Assembly: GCA_002402945.1 (NCBI GenBank)
Contig: DHGV01000052.1
Span: 22,601 to 34,950, forward strand
Reading direction: 5' to 3'
Length of the DNA: 12,350 nt
Source: Pelotomaculum sp. UBA4789
Lineage (GTDB): Bacteria > Bacillota > Desulfotomaculia > Desulfotomaculales > Pelotomaculaceae
The position numbers were made by a program, and so were the translations under genes. Shown here piece after piece: positions 1 through 5,974 of the stretch; the first letter of the stretch is position 1; every line of letters begins with the position of its first letter. The notes under the pieces are model-generated. The model made no database searches, was not told the origin of the DNA, and saw only the letters and a list, made by a program, of their open reading frames with translations.

Positions 1-693
1 AAGCGCAATATCGGTTACATGTCGCAAAAGTTCAGCCTTTATGATGATCTGACGGTTTTTGAGAATTTAAACTTTTATGCAGGTATGTACAGCATTCCTC
101 ACCGGGATCGAAAAAAAAGAATTGAAGAAATGATCGAAATGGCCATGCTGAATGGCAGGGAAAAAGAGATCACGGCTAACCTGAGCGGCGGCTGGAGGCA
201 ACGGCTGGCGCTGGGCTGCGCCATCATCTCCCGCCCGTCGATCCTTTTCCTGGATGAGCCCACCAGCGGGGTCAGCCCGACCAGCAGGCGTGCTTTCTTT
301 AAAATCATCCAGCGGCTGGCCAATGAGAACACGACTGTTATGGTTACCACGCACTTCATGGATGAGGCCGAGCGCTGCTACCGCATCGCTTTTATCTCTG
401 AAGGAACATTGATTGCAGATGACACACCGGACAACCTGAAAGACAACGTGATCAATGGCGCCATGGCGGAAGTAGCGCCACCTAACGCCCTTTATGTTAT
501 AGACGATATTGAAAAACTGCCCTACGTCAAGGAATGCTCCAACCATGGGCCGGTGCTGCACGTTTTGCTGGAATCCGAAAGTGCTCTCCCTCTCCTGGAA
601 CAGTACATAGGGGTCAAGGCAAATATTATCAGGCCTTCCCTGGAAGATGTTTTTGTCTCCCTGGCAAAGCAGAAAAGAAAGCAGGTGTCCTAG
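1..693 (+). CDS. ABC transporter ATP-binding protein, 5'-partial (YbhF/CcmA-type exporter ATPase)
   Basis: This is the C-terminal part of an ABC ATPase that would power the permease encoded just downstream. The reading frame is open from base 1 (K-R-N-I-G-Y before the Met at 19), so the gene starts outside the window and the Walker A motif is not visible. What is visible, in order: the Q-loop (YMSQKFSLYDDLTV), the signature LSGGWRQRLALG, Walker B ILFLDEPTSG, and the H-loop region MVTTHFMDEAERC. The tail ends in EDVFVSLAKQ, usual for drug- and lipid-exporter ATPases of the YbhF class. The D-loop reads SGVSP, with Ser where Asp is common. It could be a single-domain ATPase or the second half of a two-domain YbhF-like protein; the missing 5' end would decide. 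The TAG stop is directly followed by the permease GTG start, so the two are co-translated. Confidence 0.93.
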   Translation, partial: KRNIGYMSQKFSLYDDLTVFENLNFYAGMYSIPHRDRKKRIEEMIEMAMLNGREKEITANLSGGWRQRLALGCAIISRPSILFLDEPTSGVSPTSRRAFFKIIQRLANENTTVMVTTHFMDEAERCYRIAFISEGTLIADDTPDNLKDNVINGAMAEVAPPNALYVIDDIEKLPYVKECSNHGPVLHVLLESESALPLLEQYIGVKANIIRPSLEDVFVSLAKQKRKQVS

Positions 694-1803
694 GTGAGCA
701 GAATCCTGGCCATTCTGAAAAAAGAGTTTTTACAGATGCGGCGGGACCGGTTAACTCTGGGTATGGTCTTTGCGCTGCCCTTGTTCCAGCTGCTTTTGTT
801 CGGCTATGCCATTCAAACGGAGGTCAAGCATATTCCCACCGCTGTTTTTGACCAGTCACTATCCGCCGAGAGCCGCGATATGATGGAAGCCTTCAACGCT
901 TCCGGATATTTCGACATGTATTACGCGGCTGACAGCTATAACGGAATTACGAAAATGATCGACAGCGGCAAAGCTAAAGTGGGCATTATTTTTCCCCCTG
1001 ATTTTAGTGAAAACATAAATAAGGGGGAGACAGGGACGGTGCAGGTACTGGTAGACGCCAGTGACAGCATGGTGTCGTCCACGGCCATCGCCACGGCCAA
1101 CGCCATCGGACTGCTGAAGTCGCAAAAAGTTTTTATTCAAAAAGCCCAGATCGGCAATATACCATACGACATCAGGGTTCGTCCCTGGTATAACCCGGAC
1201 GGCATCACTGCGTATTATATGGTTCCCGCCATCCTGGGGATCATTGTGACCATGACTATGGTCATGATGACTGCCGTGGCGATTGTCAGGGAGCGGGAAA
1301 GGGGTACCCTGGAGCAGTTGATGGTGACCCCGATCCGGTCCTATGAATTGATGCTCGGCAAAATTATCCCCTACATCGGGCTCGGTTACCTGCAGATCAC
1401 CGTTGCCCTGCTGGTGGGCGCGCTGGTGTTTCAGGTGCCGATCAGGGGCAGTCTGCTGGAGCTGTACATTTTAACTCTGTTTTTTATCACAGCGTCACTT
1501 GGTATTGGCATTCTCATCTCAAACATCGCCAAGAACCAGATGCAGGCGTTTCAGATGTCTTTCTTTGTCCTGCTGCCCAGCATTATGCTGTCCGGGTTCC
1601 TCTTTCCCAGGGAAGCCATGCCGCTCATTGTTCAGTATATCGGCAATTTTATCCCCCTGACTTATTACCTGATCATCATCCGGGGGATCGTCTTAAAGGG
1701 CATCGGTTTTCAGTATCTTGTCTCACAGGTGGCGGCGCTCCTGGTTTTTTCCGTGGTGCTGGTAACCATCAGCATCATAAAATTCAAAAAGAAAATCGCC
1801 TAG
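694..1803 (+). CDS. ABC-2 type transporter permease (YbhR/YhhJ-like)
   Basis: This 369-residue membrane subunit pairs with the preceding ATPase. The topology is that of ABC-2 exporters: a cytosolic start (MSRILAILKKEFLQMRRDR), a first membrane helix at about 22-42, a large extracytoplasmic domain to about 170, then about five helices (roughly 175-197, 222-245, 255-277, 283-303, 342-362) and a basic tail KFKKKIA. The segment RERERGTLEQLMVTPI at about 200-215 is the conserved ABC2_membrane loop after the second helix. The GTG start abuts the ATPase TAG with no gap, implying translational coupling. The substrate cannot be read from sequence; related systems export drugs, dyes or other amphiphiles. 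The TetR gene downstream fits an inducible efflux pump. Confidence 0.93.
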   Translation: MSRILAILKKEFLQMRRDRLTLGMVFALPLFQLLLFGYAIQTEVKHIPTAVFDQSLSAESRDMMEAFNASGYFDMYYAADSYNGITKMIDSGKAKVGIIFPPDFSENINKGETGTVQVLVDASDSMVSSTAIATANAIGLLKSQKVFIQKAQIGNIPYDIRVRPWYNPDGITAYYMVPAILGIIVTMTMVMMTAVAIVRERERGTLEQLMVTPIRSYELMLGKIIPYIGLGYLQITVALLVGALVFQVPIRGSLLELYILTLFFITASLGIGILISNIAKNQMQAFQMSFFVLLPSIMLSGFLFPREAMPLIVQYIGNFIPLTYYLIIIRGIVLKGIGFQYLVSQVAALLVFSVVLVTISIIKFKKKIA

Positions 1804-1810
1804 GGGATGC

Positions 1811-1826
1811 AGGGGGACGGTTCTCT
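1811..1826 (+). repeat. GGGGGACGGTTCTC-type short motif
   Basis: The sequence AGGGGGACGGTTCTCT lies 8 bp after the permease stop. From memory, motifs of this kind occur in REP-like dispersed elements, sometimes linked to IS200-like (RAYT) transposases, in clostridial genomes. No inverted partner is visible nearby, so this would be a half element. The assignment rests on resemblance only. Confidence 0.3.
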
Positions 1827-1880
1827 TGCTTCCTCATTGATGTGCGCTAACCAGAGGATGAGAAGCGCTTGAGAATTGAG

Positions 1881-1918
1881 GTGCGGCTTCAGCCGCACAA
1901 GGTCGGCTAAAGCCGACC
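1881..1918. repeat. Tandem pair of perfect hairpins (REP-like)
   Basis: Two perfect inverted repeats lie side by side. GTGCGGCTTCAGCCGCAC (1881-1898) has a 7-bp stem and TTCA loop; GGTCGGCTAAAGCCGACC (1901-1918) has a 7-bp stem and TAAA loop; AA separates them. Both share the core CGGCTNNAGCCG, so they are two versions of one unit. No T-run follows, so they do not look like intrinsic terminators. The pattern fits a dispersed intergenic REP-like palindrome between the exporter operon and tetR. They could also stabilise the 3' end of the permease mRNA. Confidence 0.75.
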
Positions 1919-1954
1919 CTACAGTGAGTACATATAAGCGGGTGATTGGAAATA

Positions 1955-2530
1955 ATGGACTACAGGGCCAGGATTATAGGGGCATATAAAGATCAGGCTG
2001 CCAGGCGCGGCTTTTCCAGGGTAACCATTGATGATCTGGTAGACCTGACGGGGATCAGTAAAAGGACGATTTACCGTTATTTCAGCAGTAAAGATGAGAT
2101 TGCCGAAGGCGTGGTTGATGATTTTCTCGCAGTTTTGGAACAGAAAATCGAAGCTGCACTGGCCTCCGCTGCCGGTCCCGAGGAGAAGTTATTCAGCGTG
2201 ATTACCGTGATCACCGGCAACATCAAGCTTGTTGAACCCCTGTTTTTGTATGACCTGCATAAATATTACCCCCACCTCTGGGAAAAAATCGAGCGGTTTC
2301 GTGCTGAGAGGATCCAGCAGGTCTTCGAAAAATTTCTTGCCGACGGCGAACAGGATATCTTCAGGAAAGTCCACCCCAAAATATTTACCGCGTCTCTGCT
2401 GGCAAGCATCAGGGCTGTCGTGAATCCTGTGTTTATCATAGAAAACCAGCTGCACATGGAGGAAACGATCCAATCATTATTCAGCATTTTCTTATATGGC
2501 ATCGTGAAAAAAGACAATGGGAACTTTTGA
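1955..2530 (+). CDS. TetR/AcrR family transcriptional regulator
   Basis: This is a 191-residue TetR-type repressor. Residues about 1-55 form the DNA-binding domain, with a helix-turn-helix around VTIDDLVDLTGISKRTIYRYFSSKDEI, the classic TetR recognition-helix pattern. The remainder is a helical ligand and dimer domain with no recognisable ligand signature. ATG at 1955 was chosen because GGTGAT at 1941-1946 sits 8 nt upstream; the in-frame TTG at 1946 would add three residues and overlaps that site. The gene follows an ABC exporter operon in the same orientation, so control of that exporter is likely, but this is inferred from position. Its stop lies 4 bp from the hgcB stop on the other strand. 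Confidence 0.92.
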   Translation: MDYRARIIGAYKDQAARRGFSRVTIDDLVDLTGISKRTIYRYFSSKDEIAEGVVDDFLAVLEQKIEAALASAAGPEEKLFSVITVITGNIKLVEPLFLYDLHKYYPHLWEKIERFRAERIQQVFEKFLADGEQDIFRKVHPKIFTASLLASIRAVVNPVFIIENQLHMEETIQSLFSIFLYGIVKKDNGNF

Positions 2531-2534
2531 CAGC

Positions 2535-2804
2535 TTATCCGCAGCAGCAATCCCCGCCGCCTTTTTTGCTTCCGAGGACCGCGGCGGCGCATCCGACTCC
2601 CGCCTGCACTGAGATAGCCGTTGCCGGGCAATTTGCCGCGCAGGCCCCGCATTCCATGCAGGCATCTTTATCACTTAAAAATGCTTTTCTATGCTCAACA
2701 ACAAAAACTTCATGAGGGCATACTTCCACACACATACCGCATCCCGTGCACTTTTCCCGATCCAGCGCCAGCGTCACAACATTTTTCAGGTACACAAGTT
2801 TCAC
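2535..2804 (-). CDS. hgcB: HgcB, ferredoxin partner of the mercury methylation corrinoid protein
   Basis: This 89-residue ferredoxin carries two [4Fe-4S] motifs: CTGCGMCVEVCP (C19, C22, C25, C29) and CMECGACAANCP (C49, C52, C55, C59). Established knowledge: HgcB passes electrons to the HgcA corrinoid during Hg(II) methylation and is recognised by an extra conserved Cys after the second motif (C73 in Desulfovibrio ND132) plus vicinal Cys at the C-terminus. Here C72 in GVGCAAA and the final DCCCG match; the tail has three cysteines in a row. The GTG start at 2804 is preceded by GGAGGTGA with 6-nt spacing. hgcA ends 16 nt upstream on the same strand, so this is a two-gene operon. Without the adjacent hgcA it could pass for a generic ferredoxin; with it the call is firm. 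Confidence 0.96.
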   Translation of the reverse strand: MKLVYLKNVVTLALDREKCTGCGMCVEVCPHEVFVVEHRKAFLSDKDACMECGACAANCPATAISVQAGVGCAAAVLGSKKGGGDCCCG

Positions 2805-2820
2805 TTGCAGTCACCTCCGC

Positions 2821-3942
2821 TCAAAACTTAAAAAACAGTCCCAAAACAAACATGGCGGTCCCTGTGGCAGCCGAGCCGATCAGCACAGGCAGCCATGATT
2901 TTATTTCCCTTTTTACGCCGGAAAGCGATGTAAATGTTGAAGCCCCGGTAAAGTTTAAGGCCAGGTATGACGAGACCGGCGGCAGCACCAGCAGGTAGAA
3001 TAATACCATCGACCAGCCAACCGGAGTCGATGTGGCTGATAAATAGTATGCATCCACAATCAAGGCCCAGAGGAAACCCAACAGCCACCCCTTCAGCGCA
3101 AATGCCCTGCCTGGGATCCAGGGCAGCAGCGCCGGTGTGACGACGCAGCCGGCCAGAACAGCTCCCAGGTAAGGTATAACTCCTCCGGGTGATCTGAGCA
3201 GCCTGATGCCGACCAGGTTTAGCGCTGCCAGGACTGCGACGGCGATGGCAAAAGGACGGATAACCATCACCAGTTCGATCGGGATCAGGGTTACCCTGTC
3301 TGGCAGCGGAAATTTTATAGTGCGCATATCTTTTGTCGCTTTCATGCCCGCAGCGATAAATGCCTTTATGTCTCTTGCCCGTACGGGTCCGTAGACGACA
3401 CGGAAGCCGGAAGTTTTCAATACCTCGTGTGCGGCGACCCCAGGCGCGCCAAGCTGGGGCAGGATCAATGTCCTGTGGGATACGATCCTGGCAAGGCCGG
3501 TAAGCTCTATCCGCCTGATGATTTCGCCGGTTCCGAAAGTACTTTTGCCGGCGGCGCACCAGACGTTAACGCCTTTTGTATCGAGCACTAAAATCCAGGC
3601 GTCAATGCCCGCCAGTTCTTTTCTCAGACTGTCAAAAGTCAATTTATAGTTGGCTGTTACCAAAACCGGGGATTTCTCTGTCGGGTCCCCGACACAATAT
3701 ATTCCGGGGCTTGTTTTATAATTATGCCGGTTTACACCCCAGCGGGCTTTCCATGTTCCCAGGACATCTTCGCGCTTCAGGCTTGTCGATGCCTGCAGCG
3801 CTTCTCCCGCGGGAGTCGACTTCCGGCCGGTAACCCAACTGGCGCTGCTCTCATCGTTCAGGCTTTCTTTATCGTCTGGTTTGACGAACCCGCTGCAGCA
3901 CGAGCCTGAAGAGCAGCCGCACTCAATTTTCTTTTCCGGCAA
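2821..3942 (-). CDS. hgcA: HgcA, corrinoid-dependent mercury methyltransferase
   Basis: This 373-residue membrane protein transfers a methyl group from its corrinoid to Hg(II), giving methylmercury. The diagnostic cap-helix motif NVWCAAGK is at residues 126-133, followed by STFGT; C129 is the predicted lower axial ligand of the cobalt. The globular corrinoid-binding domain spans about 60-215. About five membrane helices follow (roughly 222-245, 254-275, 282-302, 309-327, 349-370), the known HgcA architecture, absent from the CO dehydrogenase/acetyl-CoA synthase corrinoid protein. The TTG start at 3942 has a perfect AGGAGG 7 nt upstream; an in-frame TTG at 3966 would add eight residues but lies upstream of that site. 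The N-terminus (MPEKKIECGCSSGSCCSG) has four cysteines, not part of the core fold. hgcB follows at once. No frameshift or missing motif is seen. Confidence 0.97.
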   Translation of the reverse strand: MPEKKIECGCSSGSCCSGFVKPDDKESLNDESSASWVTGRKSTPAGEALQASTSLKREDVLGTWKARWGVNRHNYKTSPGIYCVGDPTEKSPVLVTANYKLTFDSLRKELAGIDAWILVLDTKGVNVWCAAGKSTFGTGEIIRRIELTGLARIVSHRTLILPQLGAPGVAAHEVLKTSGFRVVYGPVRARDIKAFIAAGMKATKDMRTIKFPLPDRVTLIPIELVMVIRPFAIAVAVLAALNLVGIRLLRSPGGVIPYLGAVLAGCVVTPALLPWIPGRAFALKGWLLGFLWALIVDAYYLSATSTPVGWSMVLFYLLVLPPVSSYLALNFTGASTFTSLSGVKREIKSWLPVLIGSAATGTAMFVLGLFFKF

Positions 3943-3949
3943 AATAATT

Positions 3950-3955
3950 CCTCCT
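3950..3955 (-). promoter_or_regulatory. hgcA ribosome binding site (fixes the TTG start)
   Basis: A full AGGAGG on the minus strand lies 7 nt before the TTG at 3942-3940. The longer in-frame TTG at 3966 would put this site inside the coding region and has no such site of its own, so translation most likely begins with MPEKKIECGC. Confidence 0.85.
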
Positions 3956-4013
3956 TTGAACAACAATCACGGTTTAAATGATCTATCCTGAAAACAGAAA
4001 ATAACTTCAAGCA

Positions 4014-4066
4014 ATGTCACCCTAAGCAGCAATGGCTGCCGGCTCTCCCTAATTCCACAATGACAT
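4014..4066 (-). other. Nested inverted repeats in the hgcA leader
   Basis: In the hgcA 5' untranslated region an outer 6-bp inverted repeat (4014-4019 with 4061-4066, ATGTCA/TGACAT) encloses an inner 5-bp hairpin GCAGC-AATG-GCTGC (4026-4039, plus-strand reading). Together they could form a two-storey RNA stem. No T-run follows, and no conserved riboswitch core such as a B12 box was recognised. The stems are short, so this is weak evidence. Confidence 0.3.
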
Positions 4067-4079
4067 CTGTTGCAGTCAT
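4017..4079 (-). CDS. Possible 20-residue upstream ORF in the hgcA leader
   Basis: A small open frame starts with ATG at 4079, has AGGGTGG 4 nt upstream as a possible ribosome site, and ends with TGA at 4017, 75 nt before the hgcA start. It encodes MTATDVIVELGRAGSHCCLG, with a Cys-Cys pair near the end. It overlaps the nested inverted repeats, so it could be a leader peptide that links translation to RNA folding, or a chance ORF, or the remnant of a lost gene. No homolog is recognised. Confidence 0.25.
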   Translation of the reverse strand: MTATDVIVELGRAGSHCCLG

Positions 4080-4103
4080 ACAACCACCCTTTTGATACAT
4101 TTT

Positions 4104-4131
4104 ATAATATAATAGTTGTATAATACAACAA
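4104..4131 (-). promoter_or_regulatory. Probable hgcAB promoter
   Basis: On the minus strand TTGTTG (4131-4126) is followed after 16 nt by TATTAT (4109-4104), in a very AT-rich stretch of the gap upstream of hgcA. Transcription would start near 4097 and give a leader of about 155 nt. The -35 box is not consensus and other AT-rich alignments are possible. The rest of the gap (about 4132-4245) is AT-rich, with no gene or repeat that I can recognise. Confidence 0.45.
4115..4129. promoter_or_regulatory. Perfect 15-bp palindrome, candidate hgcAB operator
   Basis: GTTGTATAATACAAC is a perfect inverted repeat with 7-bp arms around a central A. It overlaps the proposed hgcA -35 box and spacer, the usual place for a repressor site. 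Many hgcAB loci are linked to ArsR-like regulators, but none is visible here, so a regulator acting from elsewhere would have to bind it. Confidence 0.45.
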
Positions 4132-4245
4132 TTATAAATAATCTTAATAGAATGACAAAACGTTCATGCAAATAATTAATCAACGAGTACTGCAATCATT
4201 TTCATCCAATAATTACAGTGCGCCAAATAATATCTTTTACCGAAA

Positions 4246-5292
4246 CGTGCAGGCGCTGTCCTGTCCGACATGGAATTTGTCCAGTTCCACCCCACCACCC
4301 TTTACGGCACCAATATACTGATTTCCGAAGCGGCCCGGGGTGAGGGAGGATACCTGAAAAACATCAACGGTGAACGTTTTATGTCGCAATACGCGCCGCA
4401 GAAGATGGAACTGGCGCCGCGGGACCTGGTTTCCCGTTCAATTTTCAGGGAGATCAAAGAAGGCCGCGGCTTCGAGGGGAAATATGTGCACCTGGATGTT
4501 ACCCACCTGGGAGAGGCGCTGGTGGCTGAACGGCTGCCACAGGTGCGGGACCTGGCACTGCGTTATGCCGGGATTGATCCCGCCAAGGCGCCGATTCCTA
4601 TTGAGCCGGCACAGCACTACAGCATGGGCGGCGTGCGCACCGACACCTGGGGGTGTACCAGCCTGCCCGGACTGATGGCGGCCGGTGAGGCTGCCAATGT
4701 CAGCGTGCACGGGGCCAACCGGCTGGGCGGCAATTCCCTGCTGGAGACGGTAGTGTTCGGTCGCAGGGCAGGATGCAGGGCTGCCGAACTGGCCGGAGCA
4801 GAGTCCTGGCCGGCGCTTTCCAGCCAGACAGTGGTCCGCAGCCTGGAATCCTGGGCGAACCTTTACAATAACAGGAGAAAGTATACCCGGGATGATGACA
4901 TTTACTCCATCCGGCAGGGCGTAACCGAGGTTATGACCAGCCAGGTGGGCGTATTCCGGATGGCGGGTGAATTGGAGGACGCGGTACAGAGGATAGGGGA
5001 GCTGAAAGAGCGCTTCGGCAGGCAGGCCCCTGCGGCAGGCCCGCAGCCTTTTAATTACGCCCTCATGGATTACCTGGAGACAGGGTATCTTTTGGATTTA
5101 TGTGAAATTATTGCCGGGGGAGCGCTGAGAAGGACTGAGAGCCGTGGCGCCCACTATCGGCTTGACTATCCCCGGCGGGACGATCAAAAATGGCTGTGCC
5201 ACACCTTTGCACAAAAGAGAGAGGGTGGGTCGGAATACAGCGCCGGGCCAGTGAAAATCACCACCTACGAGCCGCGGGAGAGGGGGTACTAG
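4246..5292 (+). pseudogene. Fumarate reductase/succinate dehydrogenase flavoprotein subunit, 5'-truncated
   Basis: This is the C-terminal part of an SdhA/FrdA-type flavoprotein. Similarity starts abruptly at R-A-G-A-V-L-S-D (4246) and runs into MEFVQFHPTTLYG (Met at 4270); an in-frame TAA lies at 4228. Present, numbered from that Met: GEGGYL (25-29), the catalytic-Arg segment PRDLVSR (50-56), the substrate His in HYSMGGV (116-122), and the flavin-contact stretch HGANRLGGNSLLE (147-159), then the helical and C-terminal domains. Missing is the first stretch of about 220 residues with the dinucleotide-binding GxGxxG motif and the FAD-linking His; these proteins are normally about 560-600 residues. 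Such a product could not hold FAD normally, so it is most likely a broken gene. The downstream part shows no internal stop, which suggests a recent event or an assembly join. Confidence 0.85.
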
Positions 5293-5294
5293 TT

Positions 5295-5939
5295 GTGGAA
5301 GTGATTCTTAAGATCAGCCGGTTTAATCCGGAGTCTGATCAGAAACCATACTTTCAGGAGTTTACCGTGGCAGCGGAAGGGCGCCAAACAGTGCTGGATG
5401 CCCTCTTGCTGGCCAGGCGGCAGGATCCGGGACTGTCATTCCGCCGCTCGTGCCGCAGCACTATTTGTGGTTCCTGCGCCATCTGCGTAAACAGTATCCC
5501 GGGCCTGGCCTGCCAGGCCCTGCTCCGGGATGTCGCCGGCGTTGCCAGACGTATTAAACTCGAGCCCCTGCCCCGTTTCAGGCAGTTGAAAGACCTGGTG
5601 GTGGACCTGGATCCCTTCTTTGAGTCGCTAAAGGCGGTCATTCCTTGGGTGGTCGCCCGGGATGATTACAGCGGACAAATGGCGCCCGATGTGTCCCGAA
5701 AACTGGAAGAGCCTTTATCCTGCATTTTATGCGGCGTCTGCGATGCGGCAATGGAAATAACCGGTAAAGCTAAGCCTGCCGCCTTGGTAAAAGGCCTTCG
5801 CCTGAGCGCGGATCCCCGGGATGACCTGGGTGCTCATCGCATGAGGTTAATGAAGGCGCCTGTCGAAATTTTAAAGTTGTTTGTCAGGGATCTGCCAAAC
5901 AAGTGCCCGAAGGGAATTATTATTCCCGGAAATTTTTAA
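5295..5939 (+). CDS. Fumarate reductase/succinate dehydrogenase iron-sulfur subunit lacking [3Fe-4S] ligands
   Basis: This 214-residue SdhB/FrdB-type protein would pass electrons to or from the flavoprotein subunit. The N-terminal [2Fe-2S] domain is complete: C53-x4-C58-x2-C61-x11-C73 within CRSTICGSCAIC. In the C-terminal domain C143, C146 and C149 (CILCGVC) and C204 (NKCPKG) remain, matching the four [4Fe-4S] ligands of E. coli FrdB. The three [3Fe-4S] positions are replaced: Met153 in place of the CP cysteine, and Lys194 and Leu200 in the second motif. GTG at 5295 was chosen, 2 nt after the flavoprotein TAG and preceded by AGAGGGGG; the frame stays open upstream. No membrane-anchor gene follows. 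sdh and frd cannot be told apart here. The reading frame is intact although its partner gene is truncated. Confidence 0.85.
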   Translation: MEVILKISRFNPESDQKPYFQEFTVAAEGRQTVLDALLLARRQDPGLSFRRSCRSTICGSCAICVNSIPGLACQALLRDVAGVARRIKLEPLPRFRQLKDLVVDLDPFFESLKAVIPWVVARDDYSGQMAPDVSRKLEEPLSCILCGVCDAAMEITGKAKPAALVKGLRLSADPRDDLGAHRMRLMKAPVEILKLFVRDLPNKCPKGIIIPGNF

Positions 5940-5974
5940 CCAGGGCTAGCAGTGGTGAGTAATGATCGCAGCTT

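Noticed and set aside
67..561. A 164-codon minus-strand open frame opposite the ABC ATPase gene
   Set aside because: It is a shadow of the ATPase frame, whose Q-loop, signature, Walker B and H-loop motifs are unmistakable.
1881..1918. Intrinsic terminator of the exporter operon
   Set aside because: Neither hairpin is followed by a T-run, and two related hairpins in tandem fit a repeat element better.
1946..1954. TTG start for tetR
   Set aside because: It would overlap the best ribosome site (GGTGAT, 1941-1946); ATG at 1955 has proper spacing.
2828..3559. A 243-codon minus-strand open frame inside hgcA
   Set aside because: It runs in another frame of hgcA, is rich in Arg and Pro without domains, and HgcA motifs fully account for the segment.
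2821..3942. HgcA being the corrinoid iron-sulfur protein subunit of the Wood-Ljungdahl pathway
   Set aside because: The NVWCAAGK motif with Cys, the five-helix tail and the adjacent HgcB ferredoxin point to HgcA; no acetyl-CoA synthase genes are nearby.
3943..4100. Cobalamin riboswitch in the hgcA leader, attractive because HgcA needs a corrinoid
   Set aside because: No B12-box core sequence or long conserved helices were found; only short inverted repeats are present.
5940..5974. Bidirectional terminator between the iron-sulfur gene and the CoA-transferase gene
   Set aside because: No convincing stem with a T-run could be drawn in this 35-bp gap.
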